Positions 43,769-52,757 of a stretch of DNA of 64,000 nucleotides are shown piece after piece. This DNA is from Crocinitomicaceae bacterium (GTDB lineage Bacteria; Bacteroidota; Bacteroidia; Flavobacteriales_D; Crocinitomicaceae). The stretch covers positions 121,133 through 185,132 of the forward strand of contig JAKVAR010000009.1 in assembly GCA_022447585.1 (NCBI GenBank), written 5' to 3'. Below the pieces are notes generated by a model. The model was not told the origin of the DNA, did no database searches, and saw only the letters and a program-made list of their open reading frames with translations. Both the position numbers and the translations under genes were made by a program. The first letter of the stretch is position 1. The number at the start of each line of letters is the position of its first letter.

Positions 43769-45022
43769 CTATTTATATCTGGGATAACTCAAGAAATATT
43801 TCTCAACTGGTGTTGAAAGGGCTGATATATTTAGGTTGTCTGAGGCTTTCGCTAAATCCATGATTTCTCCCTTCTTCATTAATAGTCTAATATTTTCTTT
43901 GTCTTCATTGTAAGCATTATTCCTTAATGAATCAGCATAGACGAATCGGCCAATTTCTTCCTTCGAAATTCCTAGCATTGATGTCACGCTATTTTTAATT
44001 TCAGTAATTTTTTCCGATTCGAATGGGGTTTTAGAAACTTCAATTTTAAATAAGTCACGATTAATAAGGCGCGTTGATAGTTCAGATAATACCTTGTCGT
44101 TTGAATGTTGCCAAACTTTAATTGCACCAAGAATATCAAAATCATCTAGTCTTGAAAATTGCGCTAAAACATCCGGATTATTCTTGAAATCATCGCTACT
44201 GATATTTTGTTCCATAAAGAACAATAAGGCTGGGCTTCCGAAGAGAAGATGCCCTGATTGAACTAGTTCTTTAGCTCTTCTTAAGACATGGATTAACATG
44301 AACTCAGCGGCAACAACTGTTTTGTGCAGGTATACTTGCCAGTACATTACCCGTCGTGCAACAATAAATTTTTCAATCGAATAGATTCCCTTTTCCTCGA
44401 GCACCAAGTTACCATCAACAATATCAATCATATCAATAATACGATCAGAACCAATTTTTCCTTCGCTAACTCCTGTATAGAAGCTATCTCTATTTAGGTA
44501 ATCCATCCTGTCCATATCTAACTGGCTAGAAACCAATTGATAAAGGAATTTTTTATGGTGTTCATTTCTAAAGACTCTAAGTGCAAGATCTAATTTTCCG
44601 TTGAACTCTTGGCTCAGTCTTTCCATGAAATATTCTGAAATGTCTTCATGACTTACACCGCAAACAATATCATGTTCTAGAGCGTGACTAAATGGACCAT
44701 GACCTATATCGTGAAGTAAGATTGCTAGTAGCACCGCTTTTTCTTCCTCATCAGTAATTTCATGCCCCTTTCTACGAATGGTAGCTACGGCTTTAGTCAT
44801 CAGGTGCATTGCGCCCAAAACATGATGAAATCTTGTGTGTAAAGCGCCAGGGTAAACAAGGTGAGTTAAACCCAATTGTTTGATTCTGCGTAACCTTTGA
44901 AAATAAGGGTGTTCAATGACGTCAAAGATAATCTCATGCGGAATTGAAATAAAACCGTAAACTGGGTCGTTAAAGATTTTCTTTTTGTTGTTAATTGTGT
45001 TGACTTTCGATTGCAATTGCAT
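43769..45022 (-). CDS. HD-domain phosphohydrolase, dGTPase-like
   Basis: The start at ATG 45022 (MQLQSKVNTINNKKKIFNDP) gives 417 residues; the longer frame would run into the divergent porX gene. The metal-binding HD core is seen as TRFHHVLGAMHLM (about 57, first His), LLHDIGHGPFSHALEHDI (about 97, the HD pair) and a later Asp in SSQLDMDRMDYLNRDSFY. This is the SAMHD1/dGTPase-like branch known as metal-dependent phosphohydrolases of the YwfO type. The likely substrates are deoxynucleoside triphosphates or related nucleotides, but the exact one is not known. Confidence 0.88.
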   Translation of the reverse strand: MQLQSKVNTINNKKKIFNDPVYGFISIPHEIIFDVIEHPYFQRLRRIKQLGLTHLVYPGALHTRFHHVLGAMHLMTKAVATIRRKGHEITDEEEKAVLLAILLHDIGHGPFSHALEHDIVCGVSHEDISEYFMERLSQEFNGKLDLALRVFRNEHHKKFLYQLVSSQLDMDRMDYLNRDSFYTGVSEGKIGSDRIIDMIDIVDGNLVLEEKGIYSIEKFIVARRVMYWQVYLHKTVVAAEFMLIHVLRRAKELVQSGHLLFGSPALLFFMEQNISSDDFKNNPDVLAQFSRLDDFDILGAIKVWQHSNDKVLSELSTRLINRDLFKIEVSKTPFESEKITEIKNSVTSMLGISKEEIGRFVYADSLRNNAYNEDKENIRLLMKKGEIMDLAKASDNLNISALSTPVEKYFLSYPRYK

Positions 45023-45063
45023 ACTTTTAAAACGATTTGTAAAATTAATAAAATATTGAGCAC

Positions 45064-46608
45064 ATGCAGATAAGAATCCTTTGGGCAGATGATGAAATTG
45101 ACCTTTTAAAACCACATATTTTATTTTTAGAGTCAAAGGGTTACGAAGTTGTACCTGTAAACAATGGTGCTTCGGCAGTGGATTTAAGTGATGAGCAAGG
45201 TTTCGATATCATTTTCTTAGATGAAAATATGCCTGGGATTACGGGGTTAGAGGCTTTAACTAGAATTAAGAAGACAAAACCTCATGTTCCAGTGGTAATG
45301 ATTACAAAGAGTGAGGAAGAGTATATTATGGAGGAGGCAATCGGAAGTAATATTGCTGATTATCTTATTAAACCTGTAAATCCGAATCAAATATTACTTT
45401 CAATTAAGAAGAATCTGGATTCAAATAAACTAGTTTCTCAAAAAACTAACTCTAACTATCAACAACAGTTTCGTGAACTTGGTATGCAGTTGAATAGTCG
45501 ATTAAATTTAGAAGAATGGTCGGAGGTATATAAGAGTTTGGTTTATTGGGAGCTAAAGTTAGCTGAGATTGAAGATAATGGAATGCAAGAAATTCTTAAC
45601 ATGCAGAAGAAGGAGGCAAATACGCAGTTCTGTAAGTTTGTTGAAGACAATTATTTGGATTGGTTGAATGGAGTAGAAGAAGGACCTCAAATGATTCATA
45701 CGCTTTTTAAAGATAAAATCAATCCAAAATTAGATGAGGGAAGCGTTTTCGTTTTAGTTATTGATAACTTAAGGTATGACCAATGGAAAGTATTAAGTCC
45801 AATTTTTAATAGATACTTCAACATAAAAGAGGAAGAGGTTGTTTATTCAATTTTACCTACAGCAACGCAGTATGCCCGTAATGCATTTTTTGCCGGGTTA
45901 ATGCCATCAGAAATTGCTAAAAAGTATCCGAATTTATGGAAAGGTGAAGAGGATGAAGGAGGAAAGAATATGCATGAAGCAGAATTCCTTGAATCTAATT
46001 TGAAAAGATTAGGTAGAAATGTGAAATGGTCTTACAATAAAATCACAAATCTAAATGCAGGAAAAAAGTTGGTGGACAACTTTAATCAATTGTTAGGTAA
46101 TGATTTAAATGCGATTGTCTATAATTTTGTTGATATGCTGTCGCACGCAAGAACTGAGATGGAGGTAATAAGAGAATTGGCTGATGATGAACAAGCTTAT
46201 AGATCATTGACTCTATCTTGGTTTGAGCATTCCCCTTTGCATGATATTGTTAAAAAGATCGCTGAATCAGGTAAGAAATTGATTATTACAACAGATCATG
46301 GAACGGTACGCGTAACGAACCCTGTTAAAATTGTAGGTGAAAGAAGTACAAATACTAATTTAAGATACAAAACTGGAAGAAACCTTTCGTATAAAGAGAA
46401 AGATGTATTTCAAGTAAATAATCCTCAAGATGCCTATTTGCCAAAGTCTAGTATATCATCGGAATTTGTCTTTACAACAGACCAAGATTTCTTCGTTTAT
46501 CCGAATAATTATAATCATTTTGTCAAATATTACAATAACACTTTTCAACATGGTGGACTTTCTTTAGAAGAAATGCTTATTCCATACGTTGAATTAGAGC
46601 CTAAATAA
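45064..46608 (+). CDS. porX: PorX: response regulator with PglZ domain, T9SS regulator
   Basis: A two-domain protein of 514 residues. The receiver (1-120) has the acidic pair D9/D10, phosphorylation site D53 (IIFLDENMPG) and Lys about 105 (YLIKPVNP). The rest is a linker and a PglZ domain of the alkaline-phosphatase superfamily (LVIDNLRYDQW, about 235, and IITTDHGTVRV, about 415). This architecture is PorX, which works with the kinase PorY and a sigma factor to switch on type IX secretion genes; the PglZ domain has been reported to hydrolyse phosphodiester signals. PorY is not in the window. The stop is followed directly by the tsaE ATG. Confidence 0.93.
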   Translation: MQIRILWADDEIDLLKPHILFLESKGYEVVPVNNGASAVDLSDEQGFDIIFLDENMPGITGLEALTRIKKTKPHVPVVMITKSEEEYIMEEAIGSNIADYLIKPVNPNQILLSIKKNLDSNKLVSQKTNSNYQQQFRELGMQLNSRLNLEEWSEVYKSLVYWELKLAEIEDNGMQEILNMQKKEANTQFCKFVEDNYLDWLNGVEEGPQMIHTLFKDKINPKLDEGSVFVLVIDNLRYDQWKVLSPIFNRYFNIKEEEVVYSILPTATQYARNAFFAGLMPSEIAKKYPNLWKGEEDEGGKNMHEAEFLESNLKRLGRNVKWSYNKITNLNAGKKLVDNFNQLLGNDLNAIVYNFVDMLSHARTEMEVIRELADDEQAYRSLTLSWFEHSPLHDIVKKIAESGKKLIITTDHGTVRVTNPVKIVGERSTNTNLRYKTGRNLSYKEKDVFQVNNPQDAYLPKSSISSEFVFTTDQDFFVYPNNYNHFVKYYNNTFQHGGLSLEEMLIPYVELEPK

Positions 46609-47025
46609 ATGGAAATTAGAATTCATTCGATAGAGGATTTACCAAGAGCGTCAAAGGAATTTATTGATGCTGTTGGACATCGTAAAGTTTTTGCTTTTAG
46701 TGCTGAAATGGGGGCTGGAAAAACAACATTTATATCAGCTGTATTGAATGCGATGGGGGTTGATGAAATTGAAGGTTCTCCAACTTATTCATTGGTTAAT
46801 GTTTATGATAGTCAGATGTTTGGGAGGATTAATCATTTTGATTTGTATCGAATCAGGGAGGAAGAAGAAGCGTTAGATATTGGAATAGAAGAAATGCTGT
46901 ATTCCGATGATATCTGTTTTATAGAATGGCCTGAAAAAATTGATAATCTTTTACCGGATAACGTGATTTGGTCGTATATTCGTGTTAATGAAGATTCTTC
47001 ACGAACACTAACTATAGAATTATGA
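46609..47025 (+). CDS. tsaE: tRNA threonylcarbamoyladenosine ATPase subunit TsaE
   Basis: TsaE is the ATPase that supports TsaB/TsaD in making t6A at position 37 of ANN-decoding tRNAs. The 138-residue protein has Walker A EMGAGKTTFISAVL (about 34-47), switch-like SPTYSLVNVYD (about 60) and the block INHFDLYRIREEEEALDIG (about 73-91). The late block CFIEWPEKIDNLLPD completes the family pattern. It starts on the base after the porX stop and overlaps the alanine dehydrogenase start by 4 bases, so porX, tsaE and ald form one transcript. Confidence 0.96.
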   Translation: MEIRIHSIEDLPRASKEFIDAVGHRKVFAFSAEMGAGKTTFISAVLNAMGVDEIEGSPTYSLVNVYDSQMFGRINHFDLYRIREEEEALDIGIEEMLYSDDICFIEWPEKIDNLLPDNVIWSYIRVNEDSSRTLTIEL

Positions 47026-48245
47026 TTACTGATCCTGAGATTTTAAAGCACCTAATGCAACAAGGGAGTCTACTTCCGAAAGAAGAAATGCTAGAAGTAG
47101 CAAGGAAAAAAGGTAGCTTGTTTATTGGGATTCCAAAGGAGACATCCTTTCAGGAAAGGCGCGTGGCACTGGTGCCAGAAACCGTTTCAGTTTTAGTAGC
47201 AAATGGTCATAGAGTTAAAATTGAAACTAAGAGCGGGCAAGGATCGAATTTTTCTGATTCCGATTATAGTGAAGCCGGAGCTGAAATATGCTATGATAAA
47301 AAAGAAATTTTCTCTTGTGATTTAATTTTCAAAGTAGCTCCTCCTTCAGAAGACGAAGTTGAAATGATGCCTGGAAATCAAACTTTAATTTCTGCATTGC
47401 AAATATCAATTCAACCCAAAGTAATTCTTCAAAAGCTAATGGAGAAAAAGATAACTGCAATTGCTTGGGATTATATCCGAGATGATAGCGGTGTTTTTCC
47501 TGTGGTCCGAACGATGGGCGAGATTGCTGGTACAACATCTATGTTGGTTGCAGGAGAGTTATTGTCATCTTTTAATAAAGGTAAAGGTATTATGCTTGGT
47601 GGAATCGCTGGTGTACAACCTACGGAAGTTGTTGTTATTGGAGCTGGAACAGTTGGTGAGTATGCAACTAAAGCAGCTCTAGGATTGGGAGCATCTGTGA
47701 AAGTATTTGATAATTCTTTGTCAAAATTAAGGAGACTTCAAACAGATTTGGGAACTAGAGTTTTTACATCTGTAATTCAGCCGAAAGTACTGGCGAAATC
47801 TCTGATGAGAGCTGATGTTGTTATAGGTGCATTACGTGCTCCTTTAGGACGCACTCCCTGTGTTGTGACCGAAGAAATGATTCAAAATATGAAGTCAGGT
47901 TCTGTAGTTGTTGATGTGAGTATTGATCAAGGTGGATGTTTTGAAACTTCAAAAGTTACTACTCATGATGCTCCAACATTTGAAGAGCATGAAGTAATAC
48001 ATTATTGTGTACCGAATATTGCCTCAAGGGTTTCTAGGACAGCGTCATTCGCACTTTCAAATATTTTTTCGCCTATTCTTGTAGATATGGGAGATAAGGG
48101 AGGTTGTAAAGATTTGATTGCTCGTGATATCGGATTCCGTAGTGGCGTTTATATATACAAAGGCGTATTAACAAGTGAGGTTCTAGGGAAGGTGTTCGAC
48201 CTTCGTTATAAAGACATTGAGCTTCTTCTTATAGGTATGAAATAA
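47022..48245 (+). CDS. ald: Alanine dehydrogenase (AlaDH/PNT family)
   Basis: A 407-residue NAD-dependent dehydrogenase converting L-alanine and pyruvate plus ammonia. The N-terminal substrate domain shows FIGIPKETSFQERRVALVPE (about 34-53), with Arg and Lys positions of the AlaDH/PNT active site. The NAD fold motif is VVIGAGTVGEYATKAALGLG (about 206-225), and SVVVDVSIDQGGCFETS (about 299) follows. An N-terminal extension of about 30 residues precedes the family start. Transhydrogenase alpha subunit is a weaker alternative, because the membrane part and the beta gene are missing. Confidence 0.88.
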   Translation: MITDPEILKHLMQQGSLLPKEEMLEVARKKGSLFIGIPKETSFQERRVALVPETVSVLVANGHRVKIETKSGQGSNFSDSDYSEAGAEICYDKKEIFSCDLIFKVAPPSEDEVEMMPGNQTLISALQISIQPKVILQKLMEKKITAIAWDYIRDDSGVFPVVRTMGEIAGTTSMLVAGELLSSFNKGKGIMLGGIAGVQPTEVVVIGAGTVGEYATKAALGLGASVKVFDNSLSKLRRLQTDLGTRVFTSVIQPKVLAKSLMRADVVIGALRAPLGRTPCVVTEEMIQNMKSGSVVVDVSIDQGGCFETSKVTTHDAPTFEEHEVIHYCVPNIASRVSRTASFALSNIFSPILVDMGDKGGCKDLIARDIGFRSGVYIYKGVLTSEVLGKVFDLRYKDIELLLIGMK

Positions 48246-48698
48246 GTGATTGAAGCGTTAAATCTGCCAAAGGCTAACCTTCGTTTAAAGAAGGTTCAAG
48301 GCGTGGTTCATGTTTGGTGTATTATTCGAAAGAAAAATTTGGTTTGTACTCCGGAAGAATGGGTGCGTCAACATTTTATACATTTTTTGATTAACGACAG
48401 ACAAATTCCAATTGGATTGATTGCTTCTGAATATCCGTTAGATTATAATGGAAGGTTGAAAAGGGCAGACATTGTTGTTTTTAATAAATCTCAAAAACCT
48501 GTATTAATAGTGGAGTGCAAAGCACCAAAGATTAGCTTAGATGAAAAAACACTATTTCAAATTGCGCAATATAATTTTAATTTGGATGTAGATTACTTAT
48601 GTTTAACGAATGGGTTAGACCACGCCTATTCTCAAATTGACAAGGAGAAAGGAAGTCTTCGTTACTTAAAAGAGATTCCTAGTGATATAACTGATTAA
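48246..48698 (+). CDS. HsdR N-terminal-domain protein (PD-(D/E)XK fold), orphan
   Basis: A 150-residue protein starting at GTG on the base after the ald stop. It carries the nuclease fold of type I restriction HsdR N-terminal regions: EYPLDYNGRLKRADIVVF (with D75) and PVLIVECKAPKISL (E90, K92), followed by QIAQYNFNLDVDYLCLTNG. The catalytic D-ExK residues are all present. No hsdM, hsdS or helicase part lies nearby, so it is not part of a restriction system here. Stand-alone copies are, to my knowledge, common in Bacteroidota housekeeping regions. Its role may be DNA repair or is unknown. Confidence 0.82.
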   Translation: MIEALNLPKANLRLKKVQGVVHVWCIIRKKNLVCTPEEWVRQHFIHFLINDRQIPIGLIASEYPLDYNGRLKRADIVVFNKSQKPVLIVECKAPKISLDEKTLFQIAQYNFNLDVDYLCLTNGLDHAYSQIDKEKGSLRYLKEIPSDITD

Positions 48699-49192
48699 TT
48701 ATTAAGAAAATAAGTGATAGATAATATTAGAATTCCTAATTCTAGTCCAGTTATTACTTTCGCAATCGACTTTGTGATTTTGATTTCTTCCTTAATTTCT
48801 TGTTGCTTGTATTTATGCATTTCAAAAATACTTTTAATAGAATTTAAAATTTCGCTTAGAAACTCTTCTTCATTCTTCGAAATATAATCCACAGCTCCAT
48901 TCAATAAAAGCTCAACACTTTTAGATTTATCATTTTGACCAGAAAGCATAATTACGCTGGCGTCTTTTTTAAGTTTTTTTAGGGCAAAATCTCCATTTTT
49001 ATTTTTCTTATTTTTCAAACTTAGGTTGTAATCTAGAACTACGATACTAGGTTTTATAGCACTTATTTCTTCTTTAGCAGATTCATATGAATCGAATTGA
49101 ATAATATTTACGTCAAATTCATTTTTAATACTATAGGAGAGTAGCTCTCGAGTAATTTCGCTGTCATCAATAATACATATTGTCGGTTTCAT
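48695..49192 (-). CDS. Response regulator receiver with C-terminal membrane anchor
   Basis: A 165-residue protein. The receiver fills residues 1-125: acidic pair D9/D10 (ICIIDDSE), phosphorylation site D54 (IVVLDYNLS), Ser in IMLSGQND (about 84) and Lys106 (YISKNEEE). A charged helix (about 125-143) leads to one hydrophobic segment at about 145-163 (VITGLELGILILSITYFL) and a 2-residue tail. A membrane-anchored single receiver is unusual, because most response regulators are soluble. It is the last gene of the polysaccharide locus, 5 bases after the initiating transferase gene, and could tether phospho-signalling to the assembly site. Confidence 0.8.
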   Translation of the reverse strand: MKPTICIIDDSEITRELLSYSIKNEFDVNIIQFDSYESAKEEISAIKPSIVVLDYNLSLKNKKNKNGDFALKKLKKDASVIMLSGQNDKSKSVELLLNGAVDYISKNEEEFLSEILNSIKSIFEMHKYKQQEIKEEIKITKSIAKVITGLELGILILSITYFLNN

Positions 49193-49197
49193 AACTG

Positions 49198-50283
49198 TTA
49201 TTTTAATAATACATTCGTTTCTCTTATTCGTTGAATTGATATTTTTAATTTATCTATTTTGTTTTTTGAGTTTAAGGTGTATTTAGAGTGAATGAATATG
49301 TAGGTTGCAATACCAGAAACAAGATTGATTGAAAGGCCTGTTAGGAGTGAAATTTTTGATGATATGGATATAATTATTAATAGATTAATTATAGTAATTG
49401 AACAACATGTTAGTGTAGCTTTTATATGATTATTGTTAAGCTTTATTAGTAGATGATGATAGTGGTTTTTATCAGCTTCAAAAGGAGACTTTCCTTTCAA
49501 TATTCGAAGAGTAAACAGCCTTATCATATCTCCAACTGGAATTAATAATATAGAAAGGGAAATAAGGCTATGTTTAACATTGTTGAAATTGAATAGTTCA
49601 ATAAAGAAAATAGATATTAATAGACCTAAGCATAATGAACCAGTATCGCCTAAAAATATCCTTGCTGGCTTTAAATTGAAAAATAAAAAACCTACTAAAG
49701 CACTTACGATCATTAATGAAATGATTGTAAATTCCATTTTCCCTTGTATCCAAAAAATAATTGCAAATACAATAAATGCAATAATAGACAAGCTACTTGC
49801 AAGGCCGTTGATTCCATCTATTAAATTGTAAGCATTTGTCAATGCCACAATGAATAATACTGAAATGACAATTGATATTAATACCGGTATTTCGTTTATA
49901 CCAAATATTTCATGTAGGTTTTTAAAATGAAATCCGTTAGAACATAGTAGGCCTGCTAAAGTGAATTGAACTAGAAATTTTATTTTAAAATTTAGATTGT
50001 ATTTATCGTCCAAATATCCTACAAGAGCTATAACTAGCGCAGATAAACAAGCCACTGAGATCTTGTTTAAACCGGCAAAGGAGAGTGTGCCAATTATTAA
50101 TATCGGGATAAATATAAGTCCGCCGATAGAAGCAGTTGGTAAATTATGAGATGACCGATAATTTGGTTTTTGCATTACAGAATTCAATTCGGCAAAATGT
50201 ATGATTTTTGGAATCAGAATTATTGTGCTCAGGAAAGTCACAATAATTATTATTGATATATCTATGAGCGTGGAGTTAATCAT
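49198..50283 (-). CDS. MraY/WecA-family glycosyl-1-phosphate transferase
   Basis: A 361-residue membrane enzyme that transfers a sugar-1-phosphate from a UDP-sugar to undecaprenyl phosphate, starting a polysaccharide repeat unit. About ten hydrophobic segments are present. Family motifs are SSHNLPTASIGGL (about 43), LVGYLDDKYNLN (about 89, with the Asp pair), NAYNLIDGINGLA (about 148), FLGDTGSLCLGLL (about 212) and a late DKNHYHHLLIK (about 268, His-rich loop of the WecA type). It closes the assembly operon and overlaps the preceding glycosyltransferase gene by 8 bases. The first sugar is probably a HexNAc, by family knowledge. Confidence 0.9.
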   Translation of the reverse strand: MINSTLIDISIIIIVTFLSTIILIPKIIHFAELNSVMQKPNYRSSHNLPTASIGGLIFIPILIIGTLSFAGLNKISVACLSALVIALVGYLDDKYNLNFKIKFLVQFTLAGLLCSNGFHFKNLHEIFGINEIPVLISIVISVLFIVALTNAYNLIDGINGLASSLSIIAFIVFAIIFWIQGKMEFTIISLMIVSALVGFLFFNLKPARIFLGDTGSLCLGLLISIFFIELFNFNNVKHSLISLSILLIPVGDMIRLFTLRILKGKSPFEADKNHYHHLLIKLNNNHIKATLTCCSITIINLLIIISISSKISLLTGLSINLVSGIATYIFIHSKYTLNSKNKIDKLKISIQRIRETNVLLK

Positions 50284-51472
50284 GATTTTGATAGTATTTA
50301 ATAGGGTTAATTAAATGAGGCCTACCGTCTTTGTGTAAACGAACTTTAGATGATAGGTTATGATCTCTATAAACTTGTCGTTTCGTAATACGTTGCTCAA
50401 ATACCTCTATATATTTTGAACAAATAATTTTCCATTTATACCGTCTTTCTGCTATCTCTTTCATCGCCTCTCTATTCTGTTTAAGGCAAATCATTGTTTG
50501 TGTTGATAATAACGCATTGAGTTCTTCAATGGATTTAAAGTATACTGCTTTGTTTTCCGTTGTTGATCTATTAAATGAACAATCAAAACTAAAGACAGGT
50601 AGCTCCAAAAACATAGCTTCAACTAATGAGGGATTAGTTCCTCCTGCAGAGTGTCCATGAACATAAAGCTCAGCATTAGATCTTAATACGTCCAATTCCT
50701 CCTGATCGTATATGGCATCAATAAGTTTGATTTTTGGTTGATTACTATATTGAACTTTAATTTTTCTAGCATATTCTGAATGCTTCCAATTACCAATTAG
50801 AACAATTGGTATATGAGATGATTTGAATGCCTCTAAGATCATTTCTATTTTATTTTCTGGTACAATCCTAGCAACTTTAATTGCATAGGGATAATACAAA
50901 AAGGGATACTTTATACTGTATTTATTCGAGATAGGTTGGTAGCAAATGTGATCAGCTCCGTATTCAATTAAACTACTCAATGTACCATATTTTAAGGCAG
51001 TATATTGCTTAATCTCTTCGTTATCCGTTATATCACTGTGCGAAAATTTAACTGCCATGTATTCTGAGAACTTTAAGTATAAACGAGCTATTTTACCCCA
51101 TTTATCCCTTTTCCATTCTAGGCCATCGATATTTACAATAATTCTTTTTCTGGTTAGGAGGCGTAAAAAAGGAAATATAGGGCCACTAGATACACCAAGA
51201 ATTAAGAGCGTATCACAAAAGAAAAGGGCGTGTAAAATAGAGAGTATATCATAAGGAATGCTCCATATACCATTTCCAGGCAATGGAATGTATGTTAACT
51301 TTGCATGTTTATAGCTCTTAACTCGTTCTTCTTTTGAATAATGATTTTTTGAACAATAAACGCGAATGGAGTAATCATCTTCTAAATTATTCACGAGTTG
51401 CTCTGTTAAGGTTTCGAATCCTCCATATTTAGAAGGTATTCCAACGGATCCAATGATTGCTAATTTTTTCAT
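50276..51472 (-). CDS. Glycosyltransferase with DUF1972 N-domain (rhamnosyltransferase type)
   Basis: A 398-residue GT-B fold glycosyltransferase. The N-terminal DUF1972 domain is seen as AIIGSVGIPSKYGGFETLTE (about 5-24), and DGLEWKRDKWG (about 115) is typical of this group, in which known members add rhamnose or a similar deoxysugar. The donor-side block EAMFLELPVFSFD (about 287) corresponds to the E-x7-E region of family 4 transferases. A promoter-like module lies just upstream, so this gene may start its own transcript. Confidence 0.85.
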   Translation of the reverse strand: MKKLAIIGSVGIPSKYGGFETLTEQLVNNLEDDYSIRVYCSKNHYSKEERVKSYKHAKLTYIPLPGNGIWSIPYDILSILHALFFCDTLLILGVSSGPIFPFLRLLTRKRIIVNIDGLEWKRDKWGKIARLYLKFSEYMAVKFSHSDITDNEEIKQYTALKYGTLSSLIEYGADHICYQPISNKYSIKYPFLYYPYAIKVARIVPENKIEMILEAFKSSHIPIVLIGNWKHSEYARKIKVQYSNQPKIKLIDAIYDQEELDVLRSNAELYVHGHSAGGTNPSLVEAMFLELPVFSFDCSFNRSTTENKAVYFKSIEELNALLSTQTMICLKQNREAMKEIAERRYKWKIICSKYIEVFEQRITKRQVYRDHNLSSKVRLHKDGRPHLINPIKYYQNHD

Positions 51473-51482
51473 ATTAAATAGA

Positions 51483-51585
51483 TTGTAATAATTAGACCAA
51501 CTACCTAACTATATTGATTTGCAGTGTTTTAAGTTGAGTTATGGGTGGGAGGGAATTCATTTTGAATGTAATTTCCCATTATTGG
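51483..51585 (-). promoter_or_regulatory. Promoter-like module, copy A
   Basis: Reading on the minus strand, the 138-base gap holds CCAATAATGGGAA, then AGTTAGGTA and TTGGTCTAATTATTACAA. All three blocks recur, in the same order, in the gap before the gene at 56641. TTG followed after 17 bases by TATT could form the -33/-7 pair of a promoter. It lies 11 bases from the ATG of the DUF1972 glycosyltransferase gene. Confidence 0.5.
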
Positions 51586-51610
51586 ACAGGTAAGAAGCAT
51601 CTAGTTTTCA

Positions 51611-52747
51611 CTAAAAATCATTTGCTGATATAAAGTTCATCCATTTCCATTTGAATACTTCAAGGCTAAAATGAGTTTTAAAGACCTCTTTTGCTTTTTT
51701 TCCAAGTCGCAGAATTTCACTTTTATTTTCAATTAAGTGGATAATCGAACGCGCTAATGCATTGGGGTTGTTAGATTCAATTATTAATCCACATTGGTTC
51801 ATGTGAAGAGCTTCCTTTGCCCCTCCGCCATTACTAGCAATTACCGCCTTTCCCGCAGACATAGCTTCTAGTACGGTTGTAGGAAATGGATCTTTCATTA
51901 TCGAAGGAACTAAGCATACATCCGATTGTTCCATGTATTGTTTAATGTCCGAAACAAATGGTTTGAATTGAACTAAGTGAGATAGTCCTTTAGCATGAAT
52001 TAGGTCTTTTAATTCCTGAAGTTTTTCTTCTTGCCCTTTTACACATCCTCCAACAAAATTGAATTGAACATTTTCTAATTTTGATTTTGGAATCGATTCA
52101 ATTGCCTTTATTACAAGCCATTGTCCTTTTTTCTTCATTATTCTTCCAAATAAATAAAATTGAGTTTTGGATTCTGTAGCTTTTTTTTGAGAAACGTTGA
52201 TTGCCTTAATGCCGTTATGTAATACTTCAATTTTACTTAGATCAATATTCTTAATTGTTTTTATGTTGGCTGCTACCGCATTGGATACACAGAGTACTTT
52301 TGCTGCATACTTAAATGATATTTTCGCTGTCACAAATTTGATTAGCGCAGGTTTCTCAATAATCTCATGAACATGTATAAAGCTTTTAATTTTTCTGCGC
52401 TTAAGTAAAGGTAGGAAAAGGGAACAAGCTAATGTATTTACATAAGCAGATTGAAAGTTATACTTTTTTTGATCCCTTTTTAGGATATGATTAAACTTTA
52501 TATAATTTGACATGAATTTAAGTATGCCACCAAACGAGAATAATTTTCGATAAATGATTGGAAGATTAGGTGTGATTTTAATTTCAACATTTATTGATTG
52601 ACTATCAATAAATTTTACCAATGGCCCATTTGATTTTAAATAGACAATTTTTCTAGTTTCTTTTGGAAAAGAATTAATGGCATGCACTAAGATTCTATCG
52701 GCTCCATAAAGTTCTGAAGACGGGTGGAATATTGCTATTGTTTTCAT
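51611..52747 (-). CDS. Glycosyltransferase family 4 protein
   Basis: A 378-residue GT-B enzyme. The N-terminal start IAIFHPSSELYGADRILVHA (about 4-23) is the acceptor domain of GT4 proteins. YLFGRIMKKKGQWLVIKAIE (about 198) opens the donor domain, and SIMKDPFPTTVLEAMSAGKA (about 283, with E296 as the second Glu of E-x7-E) binds the nucleotide sugar. It probably adds one residue of the repeat unit on the cytoplasmic side of the membrane. Donor and acceptor cannot be predicted. It lies 10 bases after the previous transferase gene. Confidence 0.88.
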   Translation of the reverse strand: MKTIAIFHPSSELYGADRILVHAINSFPKETRKIVYLKSNGPLVKFIDSQSINVEIKITPNLPIIYRKLFSFGGILKFMSNYIKFNHILKRDQKKYNFQSAYVNTLACSLFLPLLKRRKIKSFIHVHEIIEKPALIKFVTAKISFKYAAKVLCVSNAVAANIKTIKNIDLSKIEVLHNGIKAINVSQKKATESKTQFYLFGRIMKKKGQWLVIKAIESIPKSKLENVQFNFVGGCVKGQEEKLQELKDLIHAKGLSHLVQFKPFVSDIKQYMEQSDVCLVPSIMKDPFPTTVLEAMSAGKAVIASNGGGAKEALHMNQCGLIIESNNPNALARSIIHLIENKSEILRLGKKAKEVFKTHFSLEVFKWKWMNFISANDF

Positions 52748-52757
52748 AATGGCTAAA

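Noticed and set aside
48246-48698. Type I restriction-modification system
   Set aside because: Only an HsdR N-terminal nuclease fold of 150 residues is present. There is no helicase part, no hsdM and no hsdS within the window.
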